From JAUZRW01 sp965230145 (GTDB lineage Bacteria; Chloroflexota; Anaerolineae; Aggregatilineales; Phototrophicaceae): a stretch of 64,000 nucleotides of DNA. Below the pieces are notes generated by a model, which did not search any database, was not told the origin of the DNA, and saw nothing but the letters and a program-made list of their open reading frames with translations. Position 1 is the stretch's first letter. Each line of letters begins with the position of its first letter. The position numbers and the translations under genes are program-made. This document shows, piece by piece, positions 8,554 to 16,597 of this stretch. The stretch is from NCBI GenBank assembly GCA_965230145.1, contig CBDDKI010000002.1, positions 3,224,001 to 3,288,000 on the forward strand, in the 5' to 3' direction.

Positions 8554-9687
8554 GGCGCAGTATGCTGGTAGCTATGCAAGATAGCATATACTTGCGCCTT
8601 GAAAATAAGTTAATATTCACCACCGAGTTTGAATATTTCCAGTTGAGCAATTCTTGAATAGACCAACAATGGTTGGTCAGTCCAGAGGCGGTGGCAGGTG
8701 TTCGTTTGAGCCACCGTCGCTGGCGGTTTGAGATGTAAAGAGGCACGCGAAGCGTGTCATGATAAGTACACCAATTGTAAACCGAACCAACCAACCACAT
8801 CCACGCCTGCAGATGCTCAGGACGACGCATTAAAGCGCGACTGCAACGGGCTAAGGGTTCGATATAGCACTAAAGGTCACATTCAAGCGTTCAATAAACG
8901 AGGTGTTAATCTAGCCTTTGCCTTTTGAGTGTCGGATTATGCGACACACGAATGGAGTAGAGCCTTGATAAATGGTCATATAAATATCGCCCCATTTGCC
9001 ACCTTTTTGCTTCATTGTTTGTCCCTGCCATAATCCCACGAAGCACCAAAAATCTCAGGGATAATCAAAGAATTGATATTATATCCATCCACTGAGAATG
9101 AGGAGACACAGCACCTGCTGCGTGGACGGCATAGCTCAACATCTTACGAATGAGGTCTTTCCCACGTGACTTGGGAACTGTACCACCTAACCTATAAGCG
9201 ACTGCTCACCATCATCACCATGCCCATAAAGTTATTGATTTTTAATTCATCCGCTTGGATTTGTCCCAACTCTAATTGTCCCTGCTCAATCTCAGCTTCA
9301 TGCACTTTTTGGCAGTGCTCTCCTGTGCGACGCTCCATATTGTTCGCTCATCATTGCCATAGGTCTTAACTATCGCTTGCACTGGACAGCCATAGGCAAG
9401 CAGACTTAACGACTTGCATATAACTCTCATGAGACTTGTGTACCCCATAATACGTTGTACCATAGCTCTCACTAAAGGTCTTATCACAGTTTTTGCAACG
9501 ATACCGTCTCGCCTTCTGACTATGTATCCAGATGAATCCACTCTTGCTAGATACACCATAGTGAGGACTCAATTGTACTTGAGGGTTCATTTCACTCTCT
9601 TTCTACTTTTTCCAGCATAAATTGTGCTATGAACTCTCTTTCTTTTCCACTACACGCTATAATGTCCTCTTACCAGCATACTGCGCC
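8554..9687 (-). mobile_element. Decayed insertion sequence with 17-bp terminal inverted repeats
   Basis: A perfect 17-bp inverted repeat bounds the element: GGCGCAGTATGCTGGTA at 8554-8570 and its complement at 9671-9687. The 1134 bp between hold a minus-strand transposase pseudogene (about 9590-8640). Outside the left end, TAAG extends the similarity to family B palindromes elsewhere in the window. No target-site duplication is clear. Confidence 0.65.
8640..9590 (-). pseudogene. Transposase pseudogene, IS1-like with N-terminal zinc-finger
   Basis: Read on the minus strand, the N-terminal part (9590-9366) gives KARRYRCKNCDKTFSESYGT, an InsA-like zinc-finger/helix-turn-helix start. A frameshift then leads to LLAYGCPVQAIVKTYGNDERTIW (about 9430-9340) and QIQADELKINNF (near 9230). 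After stop codons, the C-terminal part (about 8830-8640) gives MRRPEHLQAWMWLVGSVYNW and RRWLKRTPATASGLTNHCW, typical of the end of these transposases. At least three frame changes and several stops make it non-functional. The family name is from recalled similarity and could be a related IS group. Confidence 0.75.
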
Positions 9688-9736
9688 TCTATATAGGGTA
9701 CACACGGTTCATCTTGACTTTATTCTCCATATTAAT

Positions 9737-9763
9737 TATTAAAACTGCATTATTGCGTCCACT
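9737..9763. repeat. Degenerate palindrome-family fragment
   Basis: TAAAACTGCATTATTGCGTCC resembles a fragment at 13044-13068 (TAAAACTGCATCATAGCGTCC), where it runs into CCTACA, the family A end. The stem no longer pairs. The rest of 9688-9837 shows no gene. Confidence 0.35.
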
Positions 9764-9837
9764 TTGATAGATTTTTCCTCTACACAAATCATTTGGAAGT
9801 ATCACGCTAAAGGACAAGGGAAAAAGCTGGTATACTA

Positions 9838-10776
9838 TCACGCGCCATCTAATACAGCATTGACCTCAGCGAGTTCATCTTCACTCAGTACCCAATCGGC
9901 TGATTTGGCGTTTGCTTCTAAGTGTTCGATGCGTGTTAAGCCTGAAATCACCGAGCAGACTTGGGGTTGTGCTAAAAGCCACACATGCGCGAGTTCTGCC
10001 ATTGTATGCCCGCGTTCTTCTGCCCATGCAGATAGTTTCTCGACAATCGTGTAATTGTCATCCGTCATGTAGCCTTTGACGTAGTCACTACTTTCTCCGC
10101 GTGAGCCTTCAGGCGCATCTTCACCCCGTTTATACTTACCTGTGAGGAAGCCTCCAGCCAGTGGGAAATAAGGGATAAAACCAACATTATCTGCTTGGCA
10201 ATAGGGAATGACTTCTTTTTCAACTTCACGTTCGAGCATATGGTAATGCGATTGCACAGTGACAAAAGAAGCCCAGCCACGCATATCTGCCAGTAAATTA
10301 GCTTTAGCGAGTTGCCATGCGGCATAAGCTGATGCCCCGATATAACGCACTTTACCACTACTGACCAAATCATCTAAAGTTCGCATGGTTTCTTCAATGG
10401 GTGTATTGACATCCCAACGGTGCATTTGGTAGAGGTCAATATGATCGCTTTGAAGACGTGTGAGGCTATTCTCAACCGCATTGCGTAGGTGATAGCGTGA
10501 TGCACCAATATCATTTGTGCCGTCACCTGTTGCAAAGTACCCTTTGGTCGCTAAAACGACTTTGTCCCATTTGCCTTTGAGCGCATGACCCAATGTTTTC
10601 TCAGACTCGCTACCTGTATAAACATCGGCTGTATCAATGAAATTCACGCCCAAATCTATCGCTTTATCAATAATGCGATTCACATCTGCTTGTTCAACCT
10701 TTGTCCCGAAACGATTCGTCCCCATGCCGATAACTGACACGCGCACGCCTGAATTGCCTAATTGACGATATTCCAT
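9838..10776 (-). CDS. Aldo/keto reductase (paralogue 1)
   Basis: NADPH-dependent aldo/keto reductase of the TIM-barrel superfamily, 312 residues, cytoplasmic. The catalytic tetrad is visible as Asp48 (FIDTAD), Tyr53, Lys78 (LATKGY) and His119 (YQMHRWD). The C-terminal NADPH-binding segment is near SVISGLTRIEHLEAN. The gene at 31977 has the same length and is clearly homologous over the full length, with most changes conservative. The substrate is unknown; relatives act on sugars and small carbonyls. It stands alone, 140 nt downstream of the YitT-like gene on the same strand. Confidence 0.92.
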   Translation of the reverse strand: MEYRQLGNSGVRVSVIGMGTNRFGTKVEQADVNRIIDKAIDLGVNFIDTADVYTGSESEKTLGHALKGKWDKVVLATKGYFATGDGTNDIGASRYHLRNAVENSLTRLQSDHIDLYQMHRWDVNTPIEETMRTLDDLVSSGKVRYIGASAYAAWQLAKANLLADMRGWASFVTVQSHYHMLEREVEKEVIPYCQADNVGFIPYFPLAGGFLTGKYKRGEDAPEGSRGESSDYVKGYMTDDNYTIVEKLSAWAEERGHTMAELAHVWLLAQPQVCSVISGLTRIEHLEANAKSADWVLSEDELAEVNAVLDGA

Positions 10777-10917
10777 AATTTTTCCTTATATCAACAAACT
10801 ATTAGGTTAATTATGACAAATCGTGGCTCAGGATGCTAAGTCCAATATTAATCGGAAGCGTAAGGGCAAACCGATAGTCTGCACCCTACACAGAAATTTT
10901 ATATGGCTTTTTAGACA

Positions 10918-11802
10918 TTACTCTAGAATGGGAGCAATACGCCTTTGAAAGCCTTCACCATACGCGGTATGACCATGCCCTATCACCATGAAAGCTTCGG
11001 GGTCAACCTGATTTACCAATCGTCGCAATTCATTAATCTGTGAACGAGAGACACTGATATAGAGTACCGTGCGTTCTTCGCCTGTATACATACCCTTGCC
11101 CTCCCAGCCTGTCATGCCTCTATCAAGGGTATTCATAATGAGTTGACTCATTTCGTCGGGTCGGCTGGTGACAATGAGCGCGGTACGAATCACACTGGGA
11201 CCCTCTAGGATGTAATTCGCGGCAACCCCGTCAATGAAGAGCGTCACGATAGCGAGCAGTGCGGCATTAACCCCAAAGAAATAACCTGCCGCCACAATTA
11301 CCAGAATATCGGTATAGAGGTAAATACTGCTGAGAGGCATCCCTGTACGACGTTGAATGATGAGCGCGATAGTGGATGTGCCACCGAAATTCCCCCCTGC
11401 ACGGATGACAATGCCACTACCAATCCCACCTAAAACGCCGCCGAAAATCGCATTCAGGAGTTCGTTGCTGGAGGTTAAATCGTCAGGGACAAATTGCCCG
11501 AGATAATTGAGCGCGATGGTATAAATGGTGATGACATAGCCAGCACGGACGATATTGCGCCAGCCACCGGGTAACATAAAATAGGCGACTATCTGAATGG
11601 GTATATTGAGGATGAACACCACTGTGCCGATAGGTGTATTGAAGAGAAAGTTGCTGATGACCGCAATGCCTGTCACGCCTGTTGGAGCGATGTTATTGGG
11701 TGCAAGGAAGATAATCACCCCAAATGAGCCAATGACTGCGCCGATACTGAGCAGGATATAGGTCAGGAGTAATTGCCGAATTTGTCTGAAATTGATGTGC
11801 AT
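10918..11802 (-). CDS. YitT family membrane protein (DUF161 + DUF2179)
   Basis: Integral membrane protein of 294 residues with five or six helices in the first 200 residues, including the Gly-rich PTGVTGIAVI and GGVLGGIGSGIVIRAGGNFGGT segments characteristic of the YitT/DUF161 family. It ends in a soluble domain of about 80 residues (GKGMYTGEERTVLYISVSRSQ), which matches DUF2179. The family is widespread in bacteria; its transport role is not established. Upstream sequence 11803-11880 shows no strong promoter. Confidence 0.88.
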   Translation of the reverse strand: MHINFRQIRQLLLTYILLSIGAVIGSFGVIIFLAPNNIAPTGVTGIAVISNFLFNTPIGTVVFILNIPIQIVAYFMLPGGWRNIVRAGYVITIYTIALNYLGQFVPDDLTSSNELLNAIFGGVLGGIGSGIVIRAGGNFGGTSTIALIIQRRTGMPLSSIYLYTDILVIVAAGYFFGVNAALLAIVTLFIDGVAANYILEGPSVIRTALIVTSRPDEMSQLIMNTLDRGMTGWEGKGMYTGEERTVLYISVSRSQINELRRLVNQVDPEAFMVIGHGHTAYGEGFQRRIAPILE

Positions 11803-12341
11803 GGTCTACCTCCCTGATGAACAAAAGTTGGACATTATACATTGTATGGTAGAAGCGACTCAAGCAAGGATTATGGATTCACCACGCAGAAAAGATGATG
11901 TGATTTTTCCTGTTTAACAGGGCATAACAGGGAAAACAGGGAATTTTGGGCGTGAGGTACGCAAAAATAACAGGGAATTTTTTGACCTGTTCGTTTGTAA
12001 ATGGTTTGCTAAAAAAGCGCAACGCAAGGTATTCAGTTGTTAAGGTGCTATCCAGAGCATACAGGATTTTACGAGTTTGAGGTTGTTCATATCCCCGTTG
12101 ATATGACCGTTTTTAATATGAGAGGATGTTTGTAGGTCATTTTGTTTCTAAATTTCGGTTATACATTCGCATTTACCACGAAGGCGCGAAGGTCACGAAG
12201 AAAAATGAAGTAATTGCTGAGTTGTGGGTGCTGGGGAAAAGTGGAGGGTTTCTTGCGCCTACAGATAAACCTGTAGGCTAGTCAGCCAACATCGACACGA
12301 GGTCGACAATGAGGCTGTTGATATTAGCTGATGTTAGGTTT
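11803..12341. other. Gene-free stretch with short repeats
   Basis: No open frame with coding character is seen. It holds repeats of CAGGGAATTTT (near 11938 and 11972), a copy of the ACCACGAAG repeat (12175-12207), and an 8 bp hairpin GCCTACAG/CTGTAGGC at 12257-12278 downstream of the minus-strand MreB-like gene. The hairpin lacks a T-tract. Confidence 0.5.
12175..12207 (+). repeat. ACCACGAAG-type dispersed repeat, short copy
   Basis: ACCACGAAGGCGCGAAGG followed by TCACGAAGAAAAATG. Longer copies of the same family start at 18004 and, in reverse, end at 53258. Confidence 0.6.
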
Positions 12342-12875
12342 TTACAATTCACGTTTATTCGGATGTGATACGACTATATTAAAGTTCATGCTAGTTTTGC
12401 TATTGATGGCATCTTGGATACGAATATCAAGTAATTTCCAGTGTCGGAACTCACCCCTTAATAAAATATCATTTTTGATTTGCCAATCTTCGGCATATTT
12501 TGAGACTATATCATTCACTTGCATTGCAATTTTCTCAACAAGTGCCTTGAGCAATCTAAATGTCGCATCTTCTACATCATGAGAATAAATGTCAATTCGC
12601 TTCGGTAAACCGCTAGTTATATTACGTCCTAAAACTTCAATCGAGTCATCATTTTCTGTCTGGATTGCATAACCAATGGATAAAATTACTTTTTCGAGGT
12701 TCAATCTATTCACTAAGATATGGTGTTGTTCAATAAGAAATTTATTGAGACTTTCTATTAGTTCCCAGCCACTCGGTGTAGATTCTACTGAATACAAAAC
12801 CTTAGATTCAGTTTTAGCAATTACTACTATTGCGCGAGTATCTATAATTAACTCTATTGAGATAATATCTATCAT
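12342..12875 (-). CDS. Orphan MreB-like C-terminal half (actin-fold fragment)
   Basis: About 177 residues from ATG 12875; the open frame continues upstream to a TTG at 12929 and then meets a stop. The sequence aligns by eye with the second half of MreB. IEVLGRNITSGLPKRIDI matches the MreB segment IEVRGRN...G(L/V)P. The next helices follow the MreB order, and the end (KLLDIRIQDAINSKTSMNFNIVV) matches the LDRLL...TGIPV region. The first half of MreB, with the phosphate-1 loop, is missing. The DIGGGTTE phosphate-2 motif has become DIISIELI, and the LTGGGA adenosine motif has become LLRGEF. Nucleotide binding is therefore unlikely. It is either a decaying remnant or a repurposed actin-fold domain. 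Confidence 0.6.
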   Translation of the reverse strand: MIDIISIELIIDTRAIVVIAKTESKVLYSVESTPSGWELIESLNKFLIEQHHILVNRLNLEKVILSIGYAIQTENDDSIEVLGRNITSGLPKRIDIYSHDVEDATFRLLKALVEKIAMQVNDIVSKYAEDWQIKNDILLRGEFRHWKLLDIRIQDAINSKTSMNFNIVVSHPNKREL

Positions 12876-12955
12876 AAGATTCTCAGACTTTAGGTTTCTT
12901 GTCACGGACGCTATTATGGTCTTTAACAAATTAAGGCGGAGTATAGATTACACAT

Positions 12956-13010
12956 AACCCCCTCCGTCGCTGGCGCGACACCTCCCCCGAATTCAGGGGG
13001 GGATATATGG
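12956..13010. repeat. CCCCCTCC...GGGGGG dispersed repeat
   Basis: ACCCCCTCCGTCGCTGGCG and CCTCCCCC...GGGGGGG form an imperfect inverted repeat. Related C-rich/G-rich elements lie at 14919-14957 and 34354-34454, each just after or beside a coding end, so they may act as transcript ends. Confidence 0.5.
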
Positions 13011-13084
13011 GAGTGTTCATGTAGTTTTAACTCCGTGTTTAATTGTAAAACTGCATCATAGCGTCCCTACATTTACTCTTAACC

Positions 13085-13366
13085 TTAGCCCAAAAAGCCA
13101 TCTATTGTATCGAGTTGGCTAGAGCCGAGTTGTTCATCGTCGAGGACATCGGGTTCGTAGTTGCCTGCAATGAGAGCGAAGGCATCACTGAGTGCGCTAG
13201 CAGGGTTTCGGTAGTGGGCTTTTGTTTCATGTAGGACTTTAATGGGGTCGCAAACACGCCATTCCCACCAGCTATCTGAGGGACTACGAAAATAGAAAAG
13301 TTCTATCATATAGCCTTGTAGTTCGTAGGTTTCGTACAGTTTATGTTTGACTTGCGGATTGCTCAA
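13085..13366 (-). CDS. Hypothetical protein, 93 residues
   Basis: Small soluble protein, acidic at the C-terminus. The middle has an aromatic-rich stretch (IELFYFRSPSDSWWEW) and CDPIKVLHETKAHYRNP, followed by an alpha-helical segment (ASALSDAFALIA) and an acidic tail. It has no signal peptide or membrane segment. Codon use and the absence of overlap support a real gene. It lies downstream of the SH3b lipoprotein gene's divergent promoter region. I do not recognise a family. Confidence 0.55.
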   Translation of the reverse strand: MSNPQVKHKLYETYELQGYMIELFYFRSPSDSWWEWRVCDPIKVLHETKAHYRNPASALSDAFALIAGNYEPDVLDDEQLGSSQLDTIDGFLG

Positions 13367-13691
13367 GACTTATCCCCAGTTAGACATGTGCTTGATAGTC
13401 ATTATACCTGATTTATAGCTGTATCCGAAACGATGTTACAAAATCTTTAGGTTGGTCATATGCTGATTTATAATTGCACCTGTTTTCAGGTACGACAGCG
13501 TTTTTCGGTGGACAACGCGGGCATTGTCCCTACATTTTTCTCTAAAGTGGTTAGAGACCTTCTTTATATATCCGCACCTGACCCTAAACGTAGGACAAAC
13601 GCATGATACAATGGCAGATAATTATAGGCTTGTTTTGCCCTTTCACGCTACAATAGCTGTTGATGTCTGACTTAATAGGGATATGCCGTTC
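13367..13691. other. Intergenic region between divergent genes
   Basis: It holds one solo family A palindrome (13507-13534) and otherwise AT-rich sequence. The last 60 nt carry the ribosome-binding site AGGG of the lipoprotein gene. No further gene is seen. Confidence 0.5.
13507..13534 (-). repeat. Family A palindrome, solo copy, stem GGACAATGC
   Basis: On the minus strand TGTAG, stem GGACAATGC, loop CC, stem GCGTTGTCC (one G-T pair), then ACC. It keeps the 9-2-9 geometry with a stem sequence different from other copies. Confidence 0.7.
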
Positions 13692-14915
13692 ATGAAAAAA
13701 CTGTTTTTACTCTTAACACTTCTGCTGATGTTTCTGACAGCTTGTAACACACCGTCGGATGATGCGGTGGTTGAACTACCTGCTACCGACACTTTACAGC
13801 CGATTCCGAGCCTGACGCAACGAGTCACGGCGACCATTCGCCCGACAAGTACAGCATTACCGACCTTCACGCCAACACCAACGGTGACTCTCATCCCACC
13901 AACGGCAAGCGATACACCGACACCCTCACTGACACCCACTGTTGTCGGGATTGTGAGCGCAGTTGAGCCGATTAACGTGCGTAGTGGACCCGACACCAAT
14001 AATAATATCATCACGGCATTACCTGCTGGCACAGGTGTTCAGGTTATTGGGCAAAATTCAGATGGCTCTTGGTATAACATCCGCCTTGAAGATGGACGCG
14101 AAGGTTGGATGGCATCACGCTTTGTTCGTGTTGCCAATACACCAACACCCTTCCCGACTTTAACACCATCGCCAGATTTAACGGCGTTATTCTTAGGTAC
14201 ACCATTGCCACCGACAGAACTTGTTTCTGGGCGTGCAACAGCTACACCACCGAGCCAAGTTCAGACAGGAACGGTTGTTGACCAACGCGAGACTGTACCG
14301 CCTGTGCAGACCGAAGGCGCGTTACCCGGTGTTCCAACGATTGATAACAGTGCAATTTTCCAAACAGCAACGGCACTCGCTGGTGGTATTTCATCACCCA
14401 CGGTCAGTGCGAATGCAACTGAAGAACGGGTTGTGACAGTCGCTACTACCAGTGGCAATAATTCAAGCAATGTCACCGCGACACAACCAGCATCTTCTGC
14501 ATCAACTCCATCAGGACGTGTGACACGCGTATTTGCTTTCTGTGATTCGCCACAATATGGCGCAGTCACCAATTTACCTGTCATCCGCGCAGGTGATACT
14601 ATCGAAATTTGGTGGGGATGGTTCGCTGGCACAGAAGACCAAGTGCTAGACCATATTGAAGCCTCGAACTTAGAACTCGCCGTTAATGGTGATGCTATCG
14701 CAAACGCAAATAGTTATGTTGGTGAGGTACAGAGTGCTGGTGGCTCATCGTTTGTCGCTTACTGGGAAGTGCCGTTTGGACCTGTTGAAACTGGTGAGTA
14801 TCTCATTACCTATCAAGTGACGTGGGATAGCGCAATCTATGATGGCACGAGTTTCTACGGACCTGAAACCGCTAATCCATTCGAGCAAGAAACCTGTACG
14901 TTTACAGTGAATTAG
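13692..14915 (+). CDS. SH3b-domain lipoprotein
   Basis: About 407 residues. The start at ATG 13692 gives MKKLFLLL...LTAC, a lipoprotein signal with Cys near residue 18; ATG 13683 would leave the AGGG ribosome-binding site only 2 nt away. A Thr/Pro-rich linker (about 45-85) leads to one SH3b domain (about 88-145, INVRSGPDTNNNII...GREGWMASRFV). A long Thr/Ser-rich unstructured part follows, then a C-terminal beta-sandwich-like domain (about 285-407) with WWGWFAGTEDQV. It is likely tethered to the membrane and reaches into the wall layer. The final domain is typical of uncharacterised Chloroflexota exported proteins. Confidence 0.82.
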   Translation: MKKLFLLLTLLLMFLTACNTPSDDAVVELPATDTLQPIPSLTQRVTATIRPTSTALPTFTPTPTVTLIPPTASDTPTPSLTPTVVGIVSAVEPINVRSGPDTNNNIITALPAGTGVQVIGQNSDGSWYNIRLEDGREGWMASRFVRVANTPTPFPTLTPSPDLTALFLGTPLPPTELVSGRATATPPSQVQTGTVVDQRETVPPVQTEGALPGVPTIDNSAIFQTATALAGGISSPTVSANATEERVVTVATTSGNNSSNVTATQPASSASTPSGRVTRVFAFCDSPQYGAVTNLPVIRAGDTIEIWWGWFAGTEDQVLDHIEASNLELAVNGDAIANANSYVGEVQSAGGSSFVAYWEVPFGPVETGEYLITYQVTWDSAIYDGTSFYGPETANPFEQETCTFTVN

Positions 14916-14918
14916 AGA

Positions 14919-14957
14919 CCCCCTCCCTAAATCCCTCCCCCATAAAGGGAGAGGGAC
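14919..14957. repeat. CCCCCTCCC...GGGAGAGGG dispersed repeat
   Basis: CCCTCCC-type sequence, then CCTCCCCCATAAAGGGAGAGGG followed by ACTTTT; CTCCC pairs with GGGAG. It starts just after the lipoprotein stop codon and may serve as its terminator. Confidence 0.55.
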
Positions 14958-15023
14958 TTTTAACCTGTTTGTAAAAGGACGGAGGAACTATCTCACGGAT
15001 TTCAAAGGATATTATCAAGGTCA

Positions 15024-16040
15024 ATGACACGAAATCACAATTGGTCAGTATGGGGGCATGATTGGGCAGTTGAGTTCCTCAAGACGAGTATTGCCCATAA
15101 GCGCAATCGTCATGCTTACCTCATCACAGGCTCAAACAATATTGGCAAAAATCAGCTGGCTCATGCTTTCGCGATGGCACTCAATTGTACTAACGAGGAT
15201 GAAAGTATTCGTCCTTGTGGCGAGTGTCGCTCTTGTAGACTTATCTACAGCCAAAATCATCCTGATATGCTCTATAGTGAGCGTGATGAAAAAACAGGTC
15301 GTCTCAAGATAGATGCTCTGCGAGATGTCATGCGCTTATTGGCACTCAAACCTTATGATTCACGGTATCGGGTCGCTATTTTTGAGGGGTTTGACCATGC
15401 TGCCCCACGCGCTCAGGATGCTTTGCTCAAGACTTTAGAAGAACCTGCTCCACATGCAGTATTGATACTATTAGCGGAATCCACTGAAAATATTATGCCG
15501 ACAATCGTTAGCCGATGCCAGATTATTCCACTACGTCCTGTGCCTCAAGCTGAGGTAAAGGGCTTTTTACAGATGCACGGTGCAGACGAAGACCGCGCGA
15601 CATTGCTCGCACGTCTTAGCAGTGGGCGTATTGGTTGGGCATTGGATGCACTTAAAGATGAAGGCATTATGCAAGAGCGTGATGATATGCTGAATATGCT
15701 CAATGAGGCTGTATATGGCAATCGTGTCCGACGCTTTGAAATCGCTGGTGACTTAGAGAAAATCGCCCGTAAAGATAATTCTGCGATGCGGTATCTACTC
15801 GAAACTTGGCAGACCTACTGGCGCGATATTTTGCTGATGACACAAGGCGGTGCAGTTAAACCTTGTAATACAGACCGCATGACCGAGATGCAACAATTGG
15901 TGCAAACCCTCTACCCTGATGATGCTCTTAAAGCCTTGCAAGCAACTCGTAAGATGCTGAATGAAACGATTAAGACCAATGCCAATGTACGTATGGCATT
16001 TGAGGTGATGTTTCTTGATTATCCAGGCTTGAATAATTAA
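15024..16040 (+). CDS. holB: DNA polymerase III delta' subunit
   Basis: Clamp-loader subunit, 338 residues, AAA+ fold. The zinc module is C55, C65, C68, C71 (RPCGECRSC). RVAIFEGFDHAAPRAQDALLKTLEEPAPHAVLIL is the Walker B/SRC-preceding region, and the arginine-finger motif is seen as IVSRCQIIPL. The Walker A site reads GSNNIGKNQLA: Asn replaces the usual Ser/Thr after GK, which fits delta', a subunit that usually does not hydrolyse ATP. The gene starts 108 nt after the lipoprotein and is followed by a long intergenic region. Confidence 0.9.
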   Translation: MTRNHNWSVWGHDWAVEFLKTSIAHKRNRHAYLITGSNNIGKNQLAHAFAMALNCTNEDESIRPCGECRSCRLIYSQNHPDMLYSERDEKTGRLKIDALRDVMRLLALKPYDSRYRVAIFEGFDHAAPRAQDALLKTLEEPAPHAVLILLAESTENIMPTIVSRCQIIPLRPVPQAEVKGFLQMHGADEDRATLLARLSSGRIGWALDALKDEGIMQERDDMLNMLNEAVYGNRVRRFEIAGDLEKIARKDNSAMRYLLETWQTYWRDILLMTQGGAVKPCNTDRMTEMQQLVQTLYPDDALKALQATRKMLNETIKTNANVRMAFEVMFLDYPGLNN

Positions 16041-16110
16041 TGGAGTCTGGATTGTTAAGGTTTTGTTAAGGATACAAGTCTTAATTCTTATTACAATATT
16101 TTTGGCGTAC

Positions 16111-16116
16111 TATAAT
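16111..16116 (+). promoter_or_regulatory. Perfect -10 box before the RNA candidate
   Basis: TATAAT at 16111-16116. A -35 is poor (TTATTA at 16088-16093 with 17-nt spacing). Transcription would start near 16122, right at the base of the predicted hairpin. Confidence 0.45.
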
Positions 16117-16120
16117 TAAG

Positions 16121-16254
16121 AACGGATACAGTAAACATTGAGATAAACATTACAGCTTCCAACGAAGTTAATTTATCCGAAGTTACTGTGTGAACGTGTG
16201 ATTTCCTTCCTATATCCCATGAAAAAGAGTGGTTGATGAGAGCTACTCTTTTTC
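16121..16254 (+). ncRNA. Candidate small structured RNA
   Basis: A nested long hairpin can be drawn: ACAGTAA (16128-16134) with TTACTGT (16183-16189), GATAAA (16142-16147) with TTTATC (16172-16177), and an apical CTTC-CAAC-GAAG (16156-16167). It is followed by a 10 bp terminator-like hairpin GAAAAAGAGT (16221-16230)/ACTCTTTTTC (16245-16254). A TATAAT box precedes it. There is no reading frame. It is not matched to a known RNA class. Confidence 0.45.
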
Positions 16255-16383
16255 ATTTAATGGGTTAATGTGGCTTTATTGGTTGACAGTTTGAGTTTTC
16301 AGTTCACTGTTTTCAGTCCTCAGTTAATGCTTTGCTTGCTCTTTACCCCAATACACAACTGCATTAATTTTTATATTGGTTTT

Positions 16384-16463
16384 GCGGATGGCATGGATGC
16401 CATCCCTACATAAATCCTAACTTTTTGGAGTATTGATGTATGGTTGAGACCTGTCTCAACCGT
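16384..16463. repeat. Family A repeat pair (REPIN-like)
   Basis: Inverted palindromes 16384-16410 (stem GGATGGCAT type, reverse) and 16437-16463 (stem GGTTGAGAC, forward) are separated by 26 nt containing ATCCTAACTTTTT. The flanks TTAATTTTTAT and GACGACAAAATTTTTGTG match other full copies. Confidence 0.8.
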
Positions 16464-16597
16464 TTACAATGACGACAAAATTTTTGTGATATTCTATTAA
16501 ATTAGCTATACAACAATCAATCCAAATCAATTATGAACCTTCCTGTTTGATAGTGTGTCTTTAATGATGAGTTCAACCTACCGTAGAAAGGTCTTCC

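Larger units (their letters stand above)
16041..16597. other. Long intergenic region with RNA candidate and repeats
   Basis: No protein gene is seen. In order it contains a structured RNA candidate (16121-16254), a CAGTTCACTGTTTTCAGT-type low-complexity repeat (16283-16330), and a family A repeat pair (16384-16463). The GTG start region of the next gene has AGAAAGG at 16585-16591. Confidence 0.6.

Noticed and set aside
9764..10054. Plus-strand open frame over the 3' end of the aldo/keto reductase
   Set aside because: Shadow of the reductase gene; Ser/Ala-rich translation without a ribosome-binding site.
15024..15312. HolB as ATP hydrolase with broken Walker A
   Set aside because: The GK-Asn site looked like a defect, but delta' subunits commonly lack a working Walker A, so it is normal for this gene.
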